From Puniceicoccaceae bacterium (GTDB taxonomy: Bacteria; Verrucomicrobiota; Verrucomicrobiia; Opitutales; Coraliomargaritaceae), in contig REBV01000163.1 in the NCBI GenBank assembly GCA_007692545.1, positions 1-35,564 of the forward strand: DNA of 35,564 bases. Direction: 5' to 3'. Shown piece by piece: positions 1 to 8,829 of this stretch; position 1 is the stretch's first letter; every line of letters starts with the position of its first letter. The notes below the pieces were generated by a model. It had not been told where the DNA came from and ran no database searches. It saw only the letters and a program-made list of their open reading frames with translations. The translations under genes and the position numbers were made by a program.

Positions 1-1
1 G

Positions 2-928
2 GAGCGGCTGTTCCACCGGCGGGAGAAGGAGGTTTTGCGCAAAATGCTTTGGCAGGTAGCGGACTTCTCGGGGGTGCAGGTGCTGACTTACTGCCTGATG
101 GCCAATCACTTTCATGTGCTGGTTCGGGTGCGGGCACCGGGCCCGCTTCCGGATGCGGAACTGCTGCGCCGCTACAAGGTGCTCTACCCGAAACCAACGA
201 AATATCAACAGGCTTCAATCCGTGTGCTGGAAGCAAAGCTGGCTGCGGGGGGCGAGGAGGCGGAGGCTGTTCGTGAGCGACTGCTGGCTCGCATGGCCAA
301 TGTCTCGGAGTTTATGAAGACCCTGAAACTGCGCTTTTCGATCTGGTACAATCAAACGAATGATCGCTTCGGGCCTTTGTGGTCGGATCGCTTTAAATCG
401 GTGCTGGTGGAGGGGCGGGGCAACCCTTTGCAGACGATGGCCGCCTACATCGACCTGAACCCTGTCCGCGCGGGCCTGGTGCAGGATCCGAAGGATTACC
501 GCTTTTGTGGCTATGGGGAGGCCGTCGCGGGAAAGAAACGATCGATTGCGGGCTTGTTGCGTGTTTGGGGTGACTACTTGGCAGGTGATTTTTCGGCCAA
601 AAGCATCCTGAGCGCTCACCGTAGCTTGATTTTTGGAATGGGCGCGGACCCTTGGCTGAGCAAGGGGCGGGTGATTGATCGGGAGACCGCCTGCCGTGTG
701 ATCGAAGTGGAGGGGGGTGTTTTGCCCCGTTCAGCGGCGATGCGTTGTCGTGTGCGCTACTTCAGCGATGGGCTGATTCTGGGATCGGTTGATTTTGTGC
801 GCGGATTCGCGGAGACAGTGCAAAGGGAACGCAAGCGAAAGCATCCGATGCAAGCGCGCCCGCTGAAAGGCTCGGAGTGGGGGGATGTGGCGGTGCTCCA
901 GAATCTGCGTCAGCGGGTGTTCTTCTAA
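2..928 (+). CDS. REP-associated (RAYT-type) HUH/Y1 transposase, 5' end outside the window
   Basis: The reading frame is open from base 2, so the true start lies upstream. An internal TTG (35) or ATG (44) is not needed as a start, because the residues encoded before them (ERLFHRREKEVLRKM) fit the family. The HUH metal-binding motif is visible as NHFHVLV, preceded by YCLMA, and a conserved block AAYIDLNPVRAGLV follows about 120 residues later. These are marks of the Y1_Tnp/IS200-like superfamily, in particular the single-copy, domesticated REP-associated tyrosine transposases, which act on small palindromic repeats. No IS200-type partner (tnpB) and no left or right IS ends are visible. The C-terminal ~100 residues (after KDYRFCGYGEAVAG) are a helical tail containing a DnaA-like or HTH-like stretch that I cannot name. 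The palindromes at 19042-19140 and 34819-34987 are candidate substrates. Family call is solid; the RAYT subtype is inference. Confidence 0.8.
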   Translation, partial: ERLFHRREKEVLRKMLWQVADFSGVQVLTYCLMANHFHVLVRVRAPGPLPDAELLRRYKVLYPKPTKYQQASIRVLEAKLAAGGEEAEAVRERLLARMANVSEFMKTLKLRFSIWYNQTNDRFGPLWSDRFKSVLVEGRGNPLQTMAAYIDLNPVRAGLVQDPKDYRFCGYGEAVAGKKRSIAGLLRVWGDYLAGDFSAKSILSAHRSLIFGMGADPWLSKGRVIDRETACRVIEVEGGVLPRSAAMRCRVRYFSDGLILGSVDFVRGFAETVQRERKRKHPMQARPLKGSEWGDVAVLQNLRQRVFF

Positions 929-984
929 GCGCTGACTTTAGTTGCTTGGTGGGAACGAACCTGCTGTTTTTTTCCTTTAAACAC

Positions 985-1012
985 TTGGCGAATCCTTGTT
1001 TGCGTCTTTAAT
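985..1012 (+). promoter_or_regulatory. candidate sigma70-type promoter for purH operon
   Basis: TTGGCG (985-990) and TTTAAT (1007-1012) are separated by 16 bases and lie about 40 bases upstream of the purH ATG. This is a plausible -35/-10 pair judged by eye only. The 124-base gap after the transposase gene shows no convincing terminator. Confidence 0.3.
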
Positions 1013-1052
1013 GCGCAACTTCGTTTTCTCTTTCATCTTGATTTCTTAATTT

Positions 1053-2603
1053 ATGTCGAAAACCGCTCTCCTCTCTGTCAGTGATAAATCCGGGCTGGTG
1101 CCCTTTGCCCGATCTTTGGTCGAAACGCACGGCTACCGCCTGCTCTCCACCGGAGGCACGGCCAAACTTTTAGAAGCGGAGGGGATTCCTGTTACGGAAG
1201 TGAGTGACTACACTGGCTTCCCGGAGATGATGGAGGGGCGTGTCAAGACGCTGCACCCGAAGATCCATGGTGGTCTGCTGGCGCGCCGCGACAAGGCAGA
1301 CCACATGGCCGCTGCATCGGCGCATGGCATCGATATGATCGACCTGGTGTTGGTCAACCTCTATCCCTTTGAAGCGACGGTGGCCAAGCCGGATGTCAGC
1401 TTTGAACTGGCCATCGAGAACATCGATATTGGCGGGCCCTCGATGTTGCGCTCGGCGGCGAAGAACCATGCATCGGTCTCAGTGGTGGTCGATGCGGCGG
1501 ATTACGACCGGGTCCTGGCGGCGATGGGTGACGAGGCTAAGTTAAGCAAGCTGCGCCGGGAATTGGCGCTGAAGGTATTTCAACGCACGGCTGCTTACGA
1601 TGCAGCTATCGCAAAGTACCTCGAAGCACAAGTCGCAGAAGCCCCCAATCTGGGGGATATTTCGGGTATCCCCGGGCAGCTGGATATCCAGCTGTCGCAG
1701 GCGCAGAGTCTGCGCTATGGCGAAAACCCGCACCAGCAGGCGGCGCTTTATGGCAGTTTCTTCGATTGTTTCGAGCAATTGCAAGGGAAGGAATTGAGCT
1801 TTAACAACATCATCGATATCACAGCGGCGACGTATTTGATCGGGGAGTTCCAGAAGCCCACGGTGGCGATCCTGAAGCACACCAACCCCTGCGGGGTGGC
1901 TTCGGCAGACTCCCTGGTCGAAGCGTGGGAGCAGGCCTACGCAACTGACCAGCAGGCCCCCTTCGGTGGGATCATCGTGGTCAATCAAACGATGGATGCC
2001 GATCTGGCGGCGATCATTAGTCAGATATTCTGCGAGGTGATCATAGCGCCGGACTTCACCCCGGCGGCCCGTGAGCTTTTTGCCAAAAAGAAGAACCTCC
2101 GCCTGATGACGGCCAAAGACAGTTTGCCAGCCGACTCCTTGCGGGAAATTCGCTCGGTGGTGGGTGGGGTGCTGCTGCAGGACCGCGACACCATGCCGGA
2201 TCGTCCCAGTGATTGGAAGATCGTTTCGAAGCGGCAGCCGAGTGCAGAAGAAATGCGTGCTATGATTTTTGGCTGGAGTGTAGTCAAGCACGTCAAGTCC
2301 AACGCCATCGTATACGCTGGTTGTGAGCGCACTTTTGGGGTCGGCGCGGGGCAAATGTCGCGGGTGGACAGCTCCAAGATCGCGGTCTGGAAGGCAGGCG
2401 AAGCGGGGCTGCCGCTGGCCGGCTCCATCGTGGCCTCGGATGCCTTTTTCCCTTTTGCCGACGGATTGATCGCTGCCGCCGAAGCCGGCGCGGTGGCTGC
2501 CATCCAGCCCGGCGGCTCGGTTCGGGATGAAGAAGTGATTGCGGCCGCCGATGAGCGCGACATGGTGATGATTTTTACGGGCAAGCGCCATTTCAAACAC
2601 TAG
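1053..2603 (+). CDS. purH: Bifunctional AICAR transformylase / IMP cyclohydrolase
   Basis: Catalyses the last two steps of de novo purine synthesis: formyl transfer from 10-formyl-THF to AICAR, then ring closure to IMP. The 516 residues match the family's usual length. The N-terminal MGS-like cyclohydrolase domain (about 1-145) begins with ALLSVSDKSGL and carries LLSTGGTAKLL and EGRVKTLHPKIHGGLL. The transformylase domain follows, with SLRYGENPHQ and the catalytic Lys-His pair in KHTNPCG (K275, H276) and APFGGIIVVN. The C-terminus GKRHFKH is the classic PurH ending. The ATG at 1053 gives the canonical N-terminus. It is the first gene of a run with gatC, gatA and gatB (27, 9 and 2 bases between genes), so co-transcription is likely. 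Confidence 0.97.
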   Translation: MSKTALLSVSDKSGLVPFARSLVETHGYRLLSTGGTAKLLEAEGIPVTEVSDYTGFPEMMEGRVKTLHPKIHGGLLARRDKADHMAAASAHGIDMIDLVLVNLYPFEATVAKPDVSFELAIENIDIGGPSMLRSAAKNHASVSVVVDAADYDRVLAAMGDEAKLSKLRRELALKVFQRTAAYDAAIAKYLEAQVAEAPNLGDISGIPGQLDIQLSQAQSLRYGENPHQQAALYGSFFDCFEQLQGKELSFNNIIDITAATYLIGEFQKPTVAILKHTNPCGVASADSLVEAWEQAYATDQQAPFGGIIVVNQTMDADLAAIISQIFCEVIIAPDFTPAARELFAKKKNLRLMTAKDSLPADSLREIRSVVGGVLLQDRDTMPDRPSDWKIVSKRQPSAEEMRAMIFGWSVVKHVKSNAIVYAGCERTFGVGAGQMSRVDSSKIAVWKAGEAGLPLAGSIVASDAFFPFADGLIAAAEAGAVAAIQPGGSVRDEEVIAAADERDMVMIFTGKRHFKH

Positions 2604-2630
2604 ACCACACAACCTGAATACTTGCATTTT

Positions 2631-2924
2631 ATGAGTGAGACGCCCCATATTAATATCGACTACGTCGCCCACCTGGCCCGGCTGGATTTGAGCGAGGCTG
2701 AAAAGGCCAAGCTCGGCAGTCAGTTGGATGATATACTTGGTTATTTCGAGAAGCTGAACGCCGTCAATGTGGACGGGGTGGAGCCGATGGCCCACGCGCA
2801 TCGGGTGACCAATGTCTGGCGGGAAGGCGATAATCCCGGGCCGGCTCTGTCGCCCGAGAGTGTCACCCGGATGGCACCCGAGTCGCGCGAGAACCAGGTC
2901 GTCGTTCCGAAAGTCGTCGAATAA
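2631..2924 (+). CDS. gatC: Asp-tRNA(Asn)/Glu-tRNA(Gln) amidotransferase subunit C
   Basis: Small subunit (97 residues) of the GatCAB complex, which amidates misacylated Asp-tRNA(Asn) and Glu-tRNA(Gln). GatC wraps around and stabilises GatA at the GatB interface. The N-terminal helix IDYVAHLARLDLSEAEKAKL and the later DGVEPMAHA and NVWREGD are typical GatC features. A TTG three codons upstream (2622) keeps the frame open, but the ATG at 2631 gives the conserved MSETPHINI-type start and is preferred. It lies 27 bases after purH and 9 bases before gatA. Confidence 0.95.
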   Translation: MSETPHINIDYVAHLARLDLSEAEKAKLGSQLDDILGYFEKLNAVNVDGVEPMAHAHRVTNVWREGDNPGPALSPESVTRMAPESRENQVVVPKVVE

Positions 2925-2933
2925 GATTTCACT

Positions 2934-4400
2934 ATGTCCACACTCAACAGCAAAACTATCAGCGAACTCGCGGCCATGCTGGCTGCTGGCGAAACGACCT
3001 CCGTCGCCATCACGCAAGCGGTGATCGACCGCACCGTAGCAGTGGATGGGCAAGTAAAAGCCTTTCTCAGCAGTGACCCTGCAGATGCTCTGGCGCAGGC
3101 GCAGGCCTCGGACGAGCGCCGCGCCGCAGGCCAGAGCCTGGGGCCGCTGGATGGCATCCCGATCGGGATCAAAGACACCCTGGCGGTGAAAGACCAGCCG
3201 CTGCGCTGTGCTTCGAAGATGTTGGAGCACTATGTTTCTCCCTTTGACGCGACCTGTATCGCCAAGCTGCGCGTGGCAGGTGCGGTGATTTGGGGACGGC
3301 TCAATATGGATGAGTTTGCCATGGGCTCGTCGACTGAGAATTCGGCTTATCAAACGACGGCCAACCCTTGGAACTTGGAAACCATCCCCGGCGGCTCTTC
3401 GGGCGGCAGTGCTGCTGCGGTGGCAGCGGGGGAGGCCATTGCCACGCTCGGGACGGACACCGGCGGCTCGATCCGCCAGCCGGCTGCGCTCTGTGGTGTG
3501 GTTGGGATGAAGCCGACTTACGGGCTCATTTCCCGCTACGGCTTGGTCGCTTTTGCTTCGTCGCTGGATCAGGTGGGGCCCTTTGCCCGCACCGTGGAAG
3601 ATGCGGCCCTGCTAATGGAGGCCATGCTAGGGCAGGACCCGCTCGACTCCACCTCCATCGCTCCGCAGGGAGAGACCCGGTATGCCGCTGCGCTGCAGAC
3701 GAAGCGTGGCCCCTGGAAGCTGGGCGTGCCCAAAGAATTCTTCGGTGAGGGCATCGACCCAGAGGTCAAGGCAAGTATCGAACAAGCCATCGACTGGTAT
3801 CGGGATCAGGGCTGTGAGATTGTCGATATTTCGCTGCCGCACTCCGAGCTGGCTGTGCCCGTTTACTACATCGTGGCTACGGCTGAGGCTTCCTCGAACC
3901 TGGCCCGATTTGATGGTGTGCGCTACACACATCGCAGCGAAGCGGCCAATGATGCGCTGACACTCTTTACCAAGAGTCGGGGCGAGGGCTTTGGCGACGA
4001 AGTGAAGCGGCGTATCATCCTTGGCACCTATGTGCTCAGCTCCGGTTACTACGACGCTTACTACCTGCGCGCACAAAAAGTGCGCCGTTTGATTCTGGGC
4101 GACTTTGAAAAAGCCTTTGAGCAAGTCGACGCCATACTGACCCCGACCTCGCCTACGCCTGCCTTCAAACGTGGCGAGCGCAGTGATGATCCGCTGGCGA
4201 TGTATTTGAGTGATGTCTATACCATCTCGGTCAATCTGGCCGGGTTGCCAGCTATCTCGATCCCCAGCGGGTTCACTCAAAGCGGCTTACCGATCGGCTT
4301 GCAAGTCATCGGTAAAGCCTTCGGCGAAGCCGACATGTTTGCCGTGGCGCATGCCTTTGAACAAGGCCACGACTACTGGGCAAAGACTCCAACACTCTAA
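2934..4400 (+). CDS. gatA: Asp-tRNA(Asn)/Glu-tRNA(Gln) amidotransferase subunit A (amidase)
   Basis: Glutaminase subunit of GatCAB: it hydrolyses glutamine and passes ammonia through a tunnel to GatB. At 488 residues it has the standard length. The amidase-signature catalytic triad is complete: Lys80 in GIPIGIKD, the cis-Ser155 in PGGSSGGSAA and the nucleophile Ser179 in GTDTGGSIRQPA. The stretch MDEFAMGSSTENSAY is also diagnostic and separates true GatA from generic amidases. Its position between gatC and gatB confirms the call. The gatB start follows the stop by only 2 bases, so translation is probably coupled. Confidence 0.97.
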   Translation: MSTLNSKTISELAAMLAAGETTSVAITQAVIDRTVAVDGQVKAFLSSDPADALAQAQASDERRAAGQSLGPLDGIPIGIKDTLAVKDQPLRCASKMLEHYVSPFDATCIAKLRVAGAVIWGRLNMDEFAMGSSTENSAYQTTANPWNLETIPGGSSGGSAAAVAAGEAIATLGTDTGGSIRQPAALCGVVGMKPTYGLISRYGLVAFASSLDQVGPFARTVEDAALLMEAMLGQDPLDSTSIAPQGETRYAAALQTKRGPWKLGVPKEFFGEGIDPEVKASIEQAIDWYRDQGCEIVDISLPHSELAVPVYYIVATAEASSNLARFDGVRYTHRSEAANDALTLFTKSRGEGFGDEVKRRIILGTYVLSSGYYDAYYLRAQKVRRLILGDFEKAFEQVDAILTPTSPTPAFKRGERSDDPLAMYLSDVYTISVNLAGLPAISIPSGFTQSGLPIGLQVIGKAFGEADMFAVAHAFEQGHDYWAKTPTL

Positions 4401-4402
4401 AA

Positions 4403-5869
4403 ATGAAATACGAAGCAGTCATCGGACTTGAAATCCACGTGCAGATTAAGACCCGCACAAAGATGTTTACCTCGGCGCCTTATGCCTACGGTGCACCGCC
4501 CAACAGCTTGACGGATGCGGTGGTGCTGGGCCTGCCGGGTACCCTGCCGGTGCTGAACCATACGGCTATCGAGAAATGCGCCAAGCTTGGGCTGATGCTC
4601 GGCTGCGAGATTGCGGAGGTTTGCAAGTGGGACCGCAAAAACTACTTCTACCCCGACTCGCCCAAGAATTACCAGCTCACCCAGAATGAGCAACCGCTCT
4701 GCCTGGGCGGGCGCGTCGAGATTGAGCTCCCCGGCTCTGCGCGTAATATAGAAGGGGCGCACCGCTGGGTGACGCTGAACCGGATCCACCTGGAGGAAGA
4801 CCCCGGTAAGTTGACTCATGAAGCCTTTGATACTTTAATTGATTTCAACCGCGCCGGGGTGCCCCTGGCCGAGATCGTGACTGAGCCGGACATGCACTCA
4901 TCGACCGAGGCGGTGGCTTTTCTCAATGCGCTGCGCAATCTCATCGTCTATGCTGGGATCTCGGACTGCGATATGGAGAAGGGGCAGTTGCGCTGCGATG
5001 CCAACGTCTCTTTGCGTCCCGTTGGCAGTGATGTGCTCGGCACCCGCACCGAGATGAAAAACCTCAATTCTATCTCCCATGTGAAGGCGGCGATCGAATA
5101 CGAGATCGAGCGCCAGACCGAATTGCTGGAGGCGGGCGAGACCATTACCCAGGAGACCCGGCGCTGGGATGTGGAGAGCGGCACCAGTTTTTCACTACGC
5201 AGCAAGGAAGAAGCCCATGATTACCGCTACTTTCCCGACCCGGACCTCATGCCTGTGCAAATGGACCGGGCCCGCGTGGCCGAGTTGGCAGCCGAGCTAC
5301 CCGAGCGACCGCTGGATAAGCAACGCCGCTACCAGCAGGACTTTGACTTGCCCTACACGCTGACTTCTGTGCTCTGCGTGAGCCGCGAATTAAGCGAGTT
5401 CTTCGAAGCGGCGCTACTGACGCACCCTGCGCCGAAGGCCATCGCCAACTACATCGCCAATGATTTATTGCGCGAACTTTCCGCCGCTTCCGAACACGGC
5501 GACAGCGCCCTCAGCGTGAGTGAGTGTCCACTGACGCCCGCCCACATAGCCACCCTGGTCAGGGTTGTCGACGAAGGTGTCATTTCCAAGCAGATCGGCA
5601 AAGAAGTCTTTATTGAAATGTTTCAGACTGGCGAGATGCCGGATGTGATCGTGGAGGAAAAGGGACTCAAGCAAAGCAATGACACGAGCGAAATTGAGGC
5701 CCTCTGCCGCGAAGCGATTGCCAATAATGAAAAGGCCGTAAGCCAGTTTAAAGCAGGCAATGATAAGGCGCTCAACGCCCTGAAAGGCCCGGTCATGAAG
5801 GCGACCAAAGGCAAAGCCAACCCCGCGATGCTGGATCAGCTATTGAAGCAGTTGATCGATGCAAGCTGA
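4403..5869 (+). CDS. gatB: Asp-tRNA(Asn)/Glu-tRNA(Gln) amidotransferase subunit B
   Basis: Kinase and tRNA-binding subunit of GatCAB: it activates the misacylated Asp or Glu side chain with ATP and then transamidates it. The 488 residues start with YEAVIGLEIHVQ, carry DRKNYFYPDSPKNYQ, a zinc/Mg-region HLEEDPGKL and FNRAGVPLAEIVTEPD, and DYRYFPDPDLMP. The C-terminal GatB/YqeY tRNA-binding domain (roughly 340-488) ends in KATKGKANPAMLDQLLKQ. It is the last gene of the purH-gatCAB run and converges on the ABC permease pair, 34 bases away. Presence of GatCAB suggests that Asn-tRNA and/or Gln-tRNA is made indirectly in this organism, although no synthetase is visible here to test it. Confidence 0.97.
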   Translation: MKYEAVIGLEIHVQIKTRTKMFTSAPYAYGAPPNSLTDAVVLGLPGTLPVLNHTAIEKCAKLGLMLGCEIAEVCKWDRKNYFYPDSPKNYQLTQNEQPLCLGGRVEIELPGSARNIEGAHRWVTLNRIHLEEDPGKLTHEAFDTLIDFNRAGVPLAEIVTEPDMHSSTEAVAFLNALRNLIVYAGISDCDMEKGQLRCDANVSLRPVGSDVLGTRTEMKNLNSISHVKAAIEYEIERQTELLEAGETITQETRRWDVESGTSFSLRSKEEAHDYRYFPDPDLMPVQMDRARVAELAAELPERPLDKQRRYQQDFDLPYTLTSVLCVSRELSEFFEAALLTHPAPKAIANYIANDLLRELSAASEHGDSALSVSECPLTPAHIATLVRVVDEGVISKQIGKEVFIEMFQTGEMPDVIVEEKGLKQSNDTSEIEALCREAIANNEKAVSQFKAGNDKALNALKGPVMKATKGKANPAMLDQLLKQLIDAS

Positions 5870-5903
5870 TATCGTGGTGTGATATAATGCCTTGTCTGTA
5901 TTG

Positions 5904-6791
5904 CTACGTCGAATCCTTGGGGTCGAGGGCATCGCGCAAGCCATCGCCGACGAAGTTGAGCGCGAAAATAGTGAGGGAGAAAAAGAGCGCGGGGAAGATG
6001 AGCATCCAGGGATAGATGTCGAGTTTGACGGCACCTTCGTTGATTAAGATCCCCCAGGAGCTCATGGGAGGCTGCACGCCCAGGCCAAGGAAGCTGATGA
6101 CTGATTCCAGCAGGATCACTGCGGGGATTGTCAGGGTAGTGAAGACGATGACGGGGCTGAGTAGATTCGGTAGAATGTGGCGCTGTAGAATGTGGCGGGT
6201 CGGTGCGCCGCTGACGATGGCTGCATCGACGAAGGTCTGCCGCCGGAGCGCCTTGGTTTGGCCGCGAACAATGCGTGCCATGGTCAGCCACTCTACGGCA
6301 CCGATGGCGAGGAATATCAAGAGGATACTGCGGCCGAGCAGGACAGTCAGCAGGATGACAATGATGGTGAATGGCAGTGCGTAGAGCATATCGACGAAGC
6401 GCATCATGACGGCCTCGATCCGCCGCCCATAGTAGCCGGCGATCATGCCATAGGCGACTCCGATAATCAGGGCCACGGCGGTGGCGGCGAAGCCGACGCC
6501 AATGGAGATGCGACCGCCGATGAGGGTACGCACCAGCAAGTCGCGCCCCAAGTCGTCTGTGCCAAACCAGTGGGTGGCGGAGGGTGGTTGTGCGCCATAG
6601 GCCAATTGTGTGGTTTCGTGTGAATGTGGGCTGAAGAAGGGACCAAAGAGACAGAGTAGGGTGATGCCGAAGAAGAGGACGCCCCCGGTCCGGGCCATTC
6701 GGTTGGCCCAGAGCCGCTCCCAGGCGTCGCGCCCGAGTGAGCGGGCGCCGCTGGCACAGTTGGCCATGGCTTCTCGCTCGAGTTTAGTCAT
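5904..6791 (-). CDS. ABC transporter permease, OppC/DppC type
   Basis: Inner-membrane permease of the peptide/opine/nickel uptake class, 295 residues. It has an N-terminal cytoplasmic stretch, a first membrane helix (GGVLFFGITLLCLFGPFF), the OppC-type segment THWFGTDDLGRDLLVR, then five more helices. The EAA loop that contacts the ATPase is FVDAAIVSGAPTRHILQRHI. The C-terminus NFVGDGLRDALDPK is the standard OppC ending. Its start overlaps the end of the upstream permease by 8 bases, so the two are translated together. No solute-binding protein or ATPase gene is adjacent, so the substrate cannot be read from context; oligopeptides are the default guess. Confidence 0.93.
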   Translation of the reverse strand: MTKLEREAMANCASGARSLGRDAWERLWANRMARTGGVLFFGITLLCLFGPFFSPHSHETTQLAYGAQPPSATHWFGTDDLGRDLLVRTLIGGRISIGVGFAATAVALIIGVAYGMIAGYYGRRIEAVMMRFVDMLYALPFTIIVILLTVLLGRSILLIFLAIGAVEWLTMARIVRGQTKALRRQTFVDAAIVSGAPTRHILQRHILPNLLSPVIVFTTLTIPAVILLESVISFLGLGVQPPMSSWGILINEGAVKLDIYPWMLIFPALFFSLTIFALNFVGDGLRDALDPKDST

Positions 6792-7701
6792 TGCGGGTGC
6801 GTGGGTTCATCCACATTTGGATCAGATCGACCATTAGATTAAAAAACAGAATCAAGACGGCGTAGAACAGGACGGTGCCCATGACCATGGTGCTATCACG
6901 GTTGAAGGCTGAGTTGACAAAAAAGCTGCCGAGGCCGGGGATAAAAAAGATCGTTTCGACGACGAAGGAGCCGCTGATGAGCCCTGCCACTGCGGGGCCC
7001 AGGTAGGCGACGACGGGGTAGAGTGCGGTGCGCAGGGCATGTCTCCAGACGATGAGGCGCTCCCCGAGGCCTTTTGCCCGGGCCGTGCGGATGTAGTCGA
7101 GCCGCATGACATCGAGCATACCGCTGCGAGCCAGGCGGGCGATATAAGCGGCGTAAAAAAGACCGAGGGTAATGGCTGGCAAGACGCGGTCGCTGGGGTG
7201 GTTCCAACCGAAGGGGTTGAACCAGCCCAGTTGCATGCTGAAGACAAGAATGAGGATGGGGCCGAGAACAAAGGAGGGTAGGCATATGCCGAGCATCGCA
7301 AAACTCATCAACACGCTCTCGCTCGGTCTTTTGTGGCGCAGGGCAGCCAGCACACCGATGGGGATGCCCAGTGCCAGGGCTACGAGCAGTGCGTAGAAGC
7401 CGAGTTCCAGGGAGACGGGGAAGCTTTGGGCGATGATCTCATCCACATCCCAGCCGGCATATTTGTAAGAGGGGCCGAAATCGCCCCGCAAGCGTTGGCT
7501 CAGGAAGCGGAAATACTGCTCATGCATCGGCAGGTCGAGTCCGTAGTGGGTATTGATGAGCGCTTGAACTTCTTCGCTCACATCTTTCTCGGTATCGAAG
7601 GGGCCGCCGGGGGTCAGTTGGAGGAGCACGAAGGTAGCCGTCGCAATCAACCAAAGAGTTGGTATGGCCTGGAGCAAACGTCTGGCGATTAGAATAAGCA
7701 T
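6784..7701 (-). CDS. ABC transporter permease, OppB/DppB type
   Basis: Partner permease of the OppC-type gene, 305 residues. The N-terminus LIARRLLQAIPTLWLI and the following FVLLQLTPGGPFD are the OppB/DppB signature, a periplasmic region with GLDLPMHEQYFRFL follows, and the EAA loop reads YIRTARAKGLGERLIVWRHA. The last helix ends in DLIQMWMNPRTRND, close to the usual D-x-x-Y-x-x-x-DPR ending. It is first in a two-gene minus-strand unit and diverges from the protease gene across 137 bases. The missing OppA and OppD/F must be elsewhere. The choice of ATG at 7701 gives the canonical start. Confidence 0.93.
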   Translation of the reverse strand: MLILIARRLLQAIPTLWLIATATFVLLQLTPGGPFDTEKDVSEEVQALINTHYGLDLPMHEQYFRFLSQRLRGDFGPSYKYAGWDVDEIIAQSFPVSLELGFYALLVALALGIPIGVLAALRHKRPSESVLMSFAMLGICLPSFVLGPILILVFSMQLGWFNPFGWNHPSDRVLPAITLGLFYAAYIARLARSGMLDVMRLDYIRTARAKGLGERLIVWRHALRTALYPVVAYLGPAVAGLISGSFVVETIFFIPGLGSFFVNSAFNRDSTMVMGTVLFYAVLILFFNLMVDLIQMWMNPRTRND

Positions 7702-7838
7702 TGGAGAGCTCTGTTATCTGAACAACTTGGGTCCCGAATCAAATAAAAACCCCGGAATTCGGACAGTCTGTCTGGGGAATGGGGAATATATTGACAGAAA
7801 ATGTTGGCTAAAGAGCTCTTTTTGAATTTGTTGAGGCT

Positions 7839-8774
7839 ATGCGACGAATCGTAGAAATCATCTTTGTCTGGGTTTGGTCTGGAATTGCGCTGCAGGCCTT
7901 CCACTCAATCGAGTTGAAAAATGGAGCGACTCTGCAGGGCGAGATAGTTTTGGAGCGGGCCGAACTGCTTTACGTCGACTTGGGCTTCGACTTGTTGCCT
8001 GTGCCCAATAGCGCGGTCTTACAGATTCAGTCGCTGAGTCCGGACTCGAGTGAGTTCACAACCGGGCAGCCACAGGGCCGGGGGACGCTCTATGAGATAG
8101 CTGCTGACCGTAGCGATAAAACGATCCGGGACTGGGTTGGTCAACTGGGGGAGGCCGTGGCACTGGTGCAAACGCCGACTGGGCTGGGCTCGGGCTTTGT
8201 TATCCAGCAGGATGGCTACTTGGTGACGAACGACCATGTCATCGCCGGCGAGAATCGGATCGCTGTGACTATTTTCAAGGACGGTGAGAATGAGCTCTCT
8301 AAGGTGACTTATGATAATGTCCGCATCGTGGCAACCAGTGCGGAGCTTGACCTGGCCTTGCTGAAGATCGAGGCGGCTCCCGATGCCTCTTTCATTACGG
8401 TGCCCCTGGCGGGGGCGGGGGAGGGCTTGCGTGAGGGACAAGCAGTCTTTGCCATTGGTAGCCCGCTCGGGCTGGATCGGACGGTTTCGGAAGGGATCAT
8501 CAGCGTGGCGAATCGGGTGATCAACGGGCGGCTTTATTTACAGACGACGACGCAGATCAACCCCGGAAACTCCGGTGGCCCGCTCTTCAACCTGAAGGGT
8601 GAAGTGGTGGGGGTGAACAATATGAAGATAGCGGCGGTGGGTGCGGAGGGGCTGGGCTTTTCCATTTCTTCGGACACGCTGCGGTCGTTTATCGACAATC
8701 GTGACGCCTACGCGTTTGATCCCCGTAATCCCAATGCTGGCTTCCGCTACCTGAGCCCGCCTAAAGTAAAGTAA
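7839..8774 (+). CDS. Exported trypsin-like (S1C/DegP-type) serine protease without PDZ domain
   Basis: 311 residues. An N-terminal hydrophobic segment (about 4-20) looks like a signal peptide or anchor. Residues ~22-75 form a short domain with SIELKNGATLQGEIVLE, a pattern seen in verrucomicrobial/planctomycete exported proteins, function unknown. The protease domain runs from ~95 to 290, with the catalytic triad His133 (TNDHVI), Asp171 (ELDLALLK) and Ser245 (NPGNSGGPLF) intact and the oxyanion region typical of DegP/HtrA. No PDZ domain follows, so substrate recognition differs from DegP. It starts a plus-strand run with two more exported proteins (55 bases, then an overlap), hinting at a shared envelope role. 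Housekeeping protein quality control or a dedicated processing job are both possible. Confidence 0.88.
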   Translation: MRRIVEIIFVWVWSGIALQAFHSIELKNGATLQGEIVLERAELLYVDLGFDLLPVPNSAVLQIQSLSPDSSEFTTGQPQGRGTLYEIAADRSDKTIRDWVGQLGEAVALVQTPTGLGSGFVIQQDGYLVTNDHVIAGENRIAVTIFKDGENELSKVTYDNVRIVATSAELDLALLKIEAAPDASFITVPLAGAGEGLREGQAVFAIGSPLGLDRTVSEGIISVANRVINGRLYLQTTTQINPGNSGGPLFNLKGEVVGVNNMKIAAVGAEGLGFSISSDTLRSFIDNRDAYAFDPRNPNAGFRYLSPPKVK

Positions 8775-8829
8775 TCTGAATACACGCTCGCATAAGCCAC
8801 CGCCGGGCGTCTTTCACTGATAAAAAAAT

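Noticed and set aside
1542-3353. 603-codon open frame on the minus strand
   Set aside because: It lies antisense to purH, gatC and gatA, which are certain. The translation has no recognisable domain and is a shadow of GC-rich codon use.
7791-7819. TTGACA upstream of the protease gene as a promoter
   Set aside because: No acceptable -10 box lies 15-19 bases downstream.
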